Positions 46,831 through 49,830 of a stretch of 49,830 nucleotides of DNA are shown piece by piece. The stretch lies in assembly GCF_001039355.2 (NCBI RefSeq), contig NW_019774936.1, positions 457,832 to 507,661 of the forward strand. The letters are read 5' to 3'. Both the position numbers and the translations under genes were made by a program. This DNA is from Lingula anatina. Taxonomy: Eukaryota > Brachiopoda > Lingulata > Lingulida > Lingulidae. Below the pieces are notes generated by a model. The model saw only the letters and a list, made by a program, of their open reading frames with translations. It made no database searches and was not told the origin of the DNA. Within the stretch, counting starts at the first letter, position 1, and each line of letters begins with the position of its first letter.

Positions 46831-49362
46831 GTTATACCTGAAAGATGTAACAATATTTTACACTAGAAGGCCATTTACCATAACAGTTATCTCTCACACC
46901 TATTTCATGAAATAATTCTTACCTATAATCTACATATTACATACAACCCTAAGCTGGGGGGGGGGGGGGGCGTTGCCCTTTGTACGCTTTAGAAATATAA
47001 TAGAAATTATGATCCAAATTCCTGTCAAAGATCATCATTCTTTTGACCTTGTACTGTCTGAAGGAAGGGAAGTCTGGAAAAAGTCTACTCTCTGTAGACT
47101 TGTGAAAATGATGATAAAAATGGATGACTCCAAAGGCCTGGTAATGCTATTAGAATACAACACTTGACTCCAGTTGCCTTGATTTTTTTAAAACAAATTG
47201 TGATAAAATATCCCCCCAATGCTACTCTTGTCTGTTCAGGAACATCATGTCTTATTACCCATACCCATCAACACTAAGAAAACAACCTATTTAACTCATA
47301 TATCTCATCATTATATATAGTTACCAACAAAAACGCCGTTTGCATACATTTATGAAATTTTAACCAATGGGAACACGTGATCTGAATTTCAAAGACATCA
47401 TTTTATGCATGAATGTCATTGAAACACAACAAATGTACTTTTATGAGGTCTTACTAAATCTAAATTACAAACATGTTACCATCCTTTAAAGTAAAGTAAA
47501 AAAGAAATAAAAATAGGTTATTTAATTGCTTCTGTGCATTTTACGTCCCCGCCGAAGCCACAGAAACATCCAAATGAGACAGTACACCAATCAACAGTTG
47601 CATGATTTGGATAAACAACATCACAACCAATGATAAACTTATGACTGTATACACCTTTCTATCTTTATATTTTAAAAATTACTTTAAAACAATAGTAATG
47701 CTGCTTCACCGTGCGCTATTACACATAATTGGATAAAGGTAAAGGAATCCTTTCTTAAGAGTATACGGCGTGCATGGCACGATACTGATTTTAATTAATT
47801 AATTAATTTTTATTAAAGAATTTGCTACTAATAATAATGATAACTACGATAACAAAAAAGTAGAATGAAATGCAGCGCAAAGTTTATTTTTGAACAGGGA
47901 GTCTACATGTACCACACACAAAGTTCACTGTGTATTGAACTTTGTATATATTATATAGAATTGCTCAAGAACAATGTAAAAAGGTTGTTTCGGACTCACA
48001 TGTGACCATACCTATAGGTATTGACAGTGATACGTGCAGTGTGACTACGTGACGTGAGCTTGCAAATTAATGAAGCTGTGAAAATCTTAATCGTACCTCT
48101 AGTGGTGAAAGGCGTGAGTGTATAAACCGAATCACCGTTCGATACTTTCCGTTTTGTTAAGCTATTAGGAAAAAGATTTCAGAGAGGTGCCATTCCAATA
48201 AAAATGTCTAGCAGTGACCGACCAAGGAACAATACAAGGCGAGATGATAGGTGTCCTTATTTACTCCCTTAATTACAAGGGACGTACTCAGATATTTTGG
48301 GAGCAAATTAAGAAGCCAAAACTCGGAGGCAACTTATTTTGTCAGGACAAGAAGACTAAGGATTTTGACATGCTTTTTTATATCGCCTTATATGAAATTC
48401 ACTCATGGTGCTGAAACACCATTCGCCGCAAATCATATACGACAAAGCACTTTTTCGAAATTCCCTAACCTTTCAATCCCTCACACTAACATTTTACTGG
48501 TATTTCTCCGTTGTTCTCTAACGATACTCACCTATAATCTACAATAACCAAAATGAAGCCATGAACACAGATTAATGTTTTTGTTTATGTAAAAACAACA
48601 ATACCTGTACAAATGATGGTTTAGAAAAAGGAAAAAAATGTGTATCAAAGTTTTAACCTGAAAACTTGCCCCTTACCTCAGCGGAGTGTCCTCGTCCACT
48701 TTTTGCTTGAATCAACAATGTCTTCTGATGGATTACCCAAGATAACATCAATTTATACACGATCTTAATTACGTAAGTGGGTGTAATGTCGGCCTTACAT
48801 CTGAAAAACAACTTCGAATTAGAATTAAAAAGACATGATTTTATTCATAAGCACCTGCACCCCTTAATCAAAACGCGATTAATTCAATTTATAAACCGAT
48901 GTTTTTCCCAAACTTTTCAAGTATGTGAAAGTAAACTAATAGATGTGAAAAAAAGCAATGTACCCTGCAGTTTTCTAAATAAAAAAGAGAAAATTGTTCA
49001 TCCGTTTCTTGCTTGACCGTCAGTCTTTTTAGACTGATGTCGTCCAGATACAAAATCTATGGTCTGACAATCAAATTTATGACCAACTCTATGCATTAAT
49101 GTTCTGCCGACAGTTATGTGTGGTATTTAAACTAAAAATAAACTTTAAAATGCAGAAATAAATCTATGGTGTTTATTGTTATCTGCAAACCAAACGAAAT
49201 TTTAACATATTTTGATAAATCAAGGCCATTTAACTTTTGAACAGACTGTGAGAATTTGTGGGAATACTGCAGATTTTGTCGCTGTGACCAAATATAGCGC
49301 ATGGGAAGGCAAAACATTCTATAGAGAACTGCAGTCTCCAATTAAGAACAAATTCCCTTGAG
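46831..49362 (-). promoter_or_regulatory. 5' flank of CysD copy 3
   Basis: Same leader architecture as copy 2: acceptor at 46838, proximal donor ending an exon at 46923 and distal donor GATTATAG|GTGAGT ending at 48532. Alignment with the copy 2 flank continues over 47500-48930, and with the copy 1 flank to about 49360. A poly-G run lies at 46957-46970. No separate gene is recognised. Confidence 0.4.
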
Positions 49363-49376
49363 TTCTGGGGTCCGTG

Positions 49377-49493
49377 TGACAGAAAGTCCGCCCTCCATAT
49401 AGTTATAATGGTTAGGGTTAGTTTGACCTAAGTAGGTCAAAATCTAGGGCGAGGCTCACCTGTACAAATTAATGGGAAGTGGACTCTCTGTCA
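49377..49493. repeat. short inverted repeat, possible MITE
   Basis: TGACAGAAAGTCC (49377-49389) and GGACTCTCTGTCA (49481-49493) are complementary at 12 of 13 positions. This lies just beyond where the CysD unit alignment ends, so it may mark an insertion at the edge. From 49494 to the end of the window I see nothing identifiable. Confidence 0.4.
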
Positions 49494-49830
49494 TTGGGGA
49501 CTTTCTGGATGGGCAAGATGTGCTGGTAGATTCCACAGCCAGCTAATGGTTACAGGAGCTGATAGTACAAGGCTGCTTTCAACTTGAGCGTAACTCAGGG
49601 TACAATTACAGTTAGTAATTTATAAGTTCTATAATGCTCGTTTAAGCCGACCAGGGAATACCAATCAAGGTAAAAAGTTTTAGATAGGCGTCTTCGCAAC
49701 AAACCACATACAAAAATCTCAACTTCCAGACGTTTTAATGTCCACATTTTATAAAATGACTATTTAATTAAAGTAAACTCTTATCCACGGTGCTCCGTGA
49801 GAGGCTTGTATGGTATTGTAACAACAATCT

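Larger units (their letters stand above)
28102..49362 (-). repeat. three tandem segmental duplications carrying CysD genes
   Basis: Units run about 28102-35712, 35713-42682 and 42683-49362. Exons, introns and long upstream flanks all align. Examples are CAGATTGCAATGTGTGTCAT after each gene (copies 1 and 2), TCATCAAATTCATGTTATAC-like first exons, and the far-upstream block 39780-41330 matching 47515-48930. Copies 2 and 3 are closer to each other in the upstream region than to copy 1. The copies differ by insertions noted separately. Confidence 0.85.

Noticed and set aside
48251-48547. 98-aa + strand ORF and overlapping 66-aa ORF
   Set aside because: The matching block in the copy 2 flank (40700-40930) has frame breaks; no domain signal.

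Overview
This is an AT-rich animal nuclear sequence. Genes are split by GT-AG introns, simple repeats are common, and the middle is packed with decayed retrotransposons and small DNA transposons. I infer a marine invertebrate, perhaps a mollusc. The pointers are the BEL/Pao, Ty3 and copia mix, a TTAA-bounded MITE of a kind I recall from molluscs, and standalone mucin-type CysD (WxxW) proteins. The species itself cannot be read from the window.

Left part (1-4450): a complete four-exon gene on the + strand (1344-3470) encodes a METTL21-family lysine methyltransferase, closest to VCPKMT/METTL21D. Just before its third exon is a short tandem array of copies of that exon's own start and splice acceptor. 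A possible exon of an unrelated minus-strand gene lies at 300-400.

Middle part (4450-28100): a retrotransposon graveyard, nearly all on the minus strand. It holds a Ty1/copia fragment (4449-5350), two adjacent unassigned ORFs (5354-6254) and the end of a Ty3 polyprotein (6669-6880). Next is an LTR-bounded Ty3 element (about 7477-14513) with a tRNA-Ser-like primer site, broken gag, a protease and a truncated RT. Its 3' half is replaced by out-of-order BEL/Pao pieces and a DUF4806-like exon, and its left LTR carries a later 758-bp TIR element. Further right are more BEL/Pao gag remnants (15560-16866, 22505-23420), a 390-base assembly gap (21991-22379), a BEL/Pao RT interrupted by a small Ty3 element (24302-26120), a Ty3 zinc-knuckle/protease fragment and a truncated PIF/Harbinger transposase (27545-28100). 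A signal-peptide exon at 21301-21441 may begin a large lipid-transfer-type protein.

Right part (28100-49830): three tandem, apparently intact paralogous genes on the minus strand. Each has seven coding exons with the same lengths and phases and encodes a 303-residue secreted protein: a signal peptide and three cysteine-rich WxxW (CysD) modules. The duplicated units are about 7 kb and include flanks and introns. Differential insertions (a dead Tc1/mariner in intron 1 of the leftmost gene, MITEs near the other two) mark events after duplication. CysD modules of gel-forming mucins make weak reversible cross-links and carry the WxxW C-mannosylation motif. A family built only of CysD modules, with no mucin Ser/Thr/Pro domain, could be mucus or matrix cross-linkers. 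This is the most interesting system in the window.
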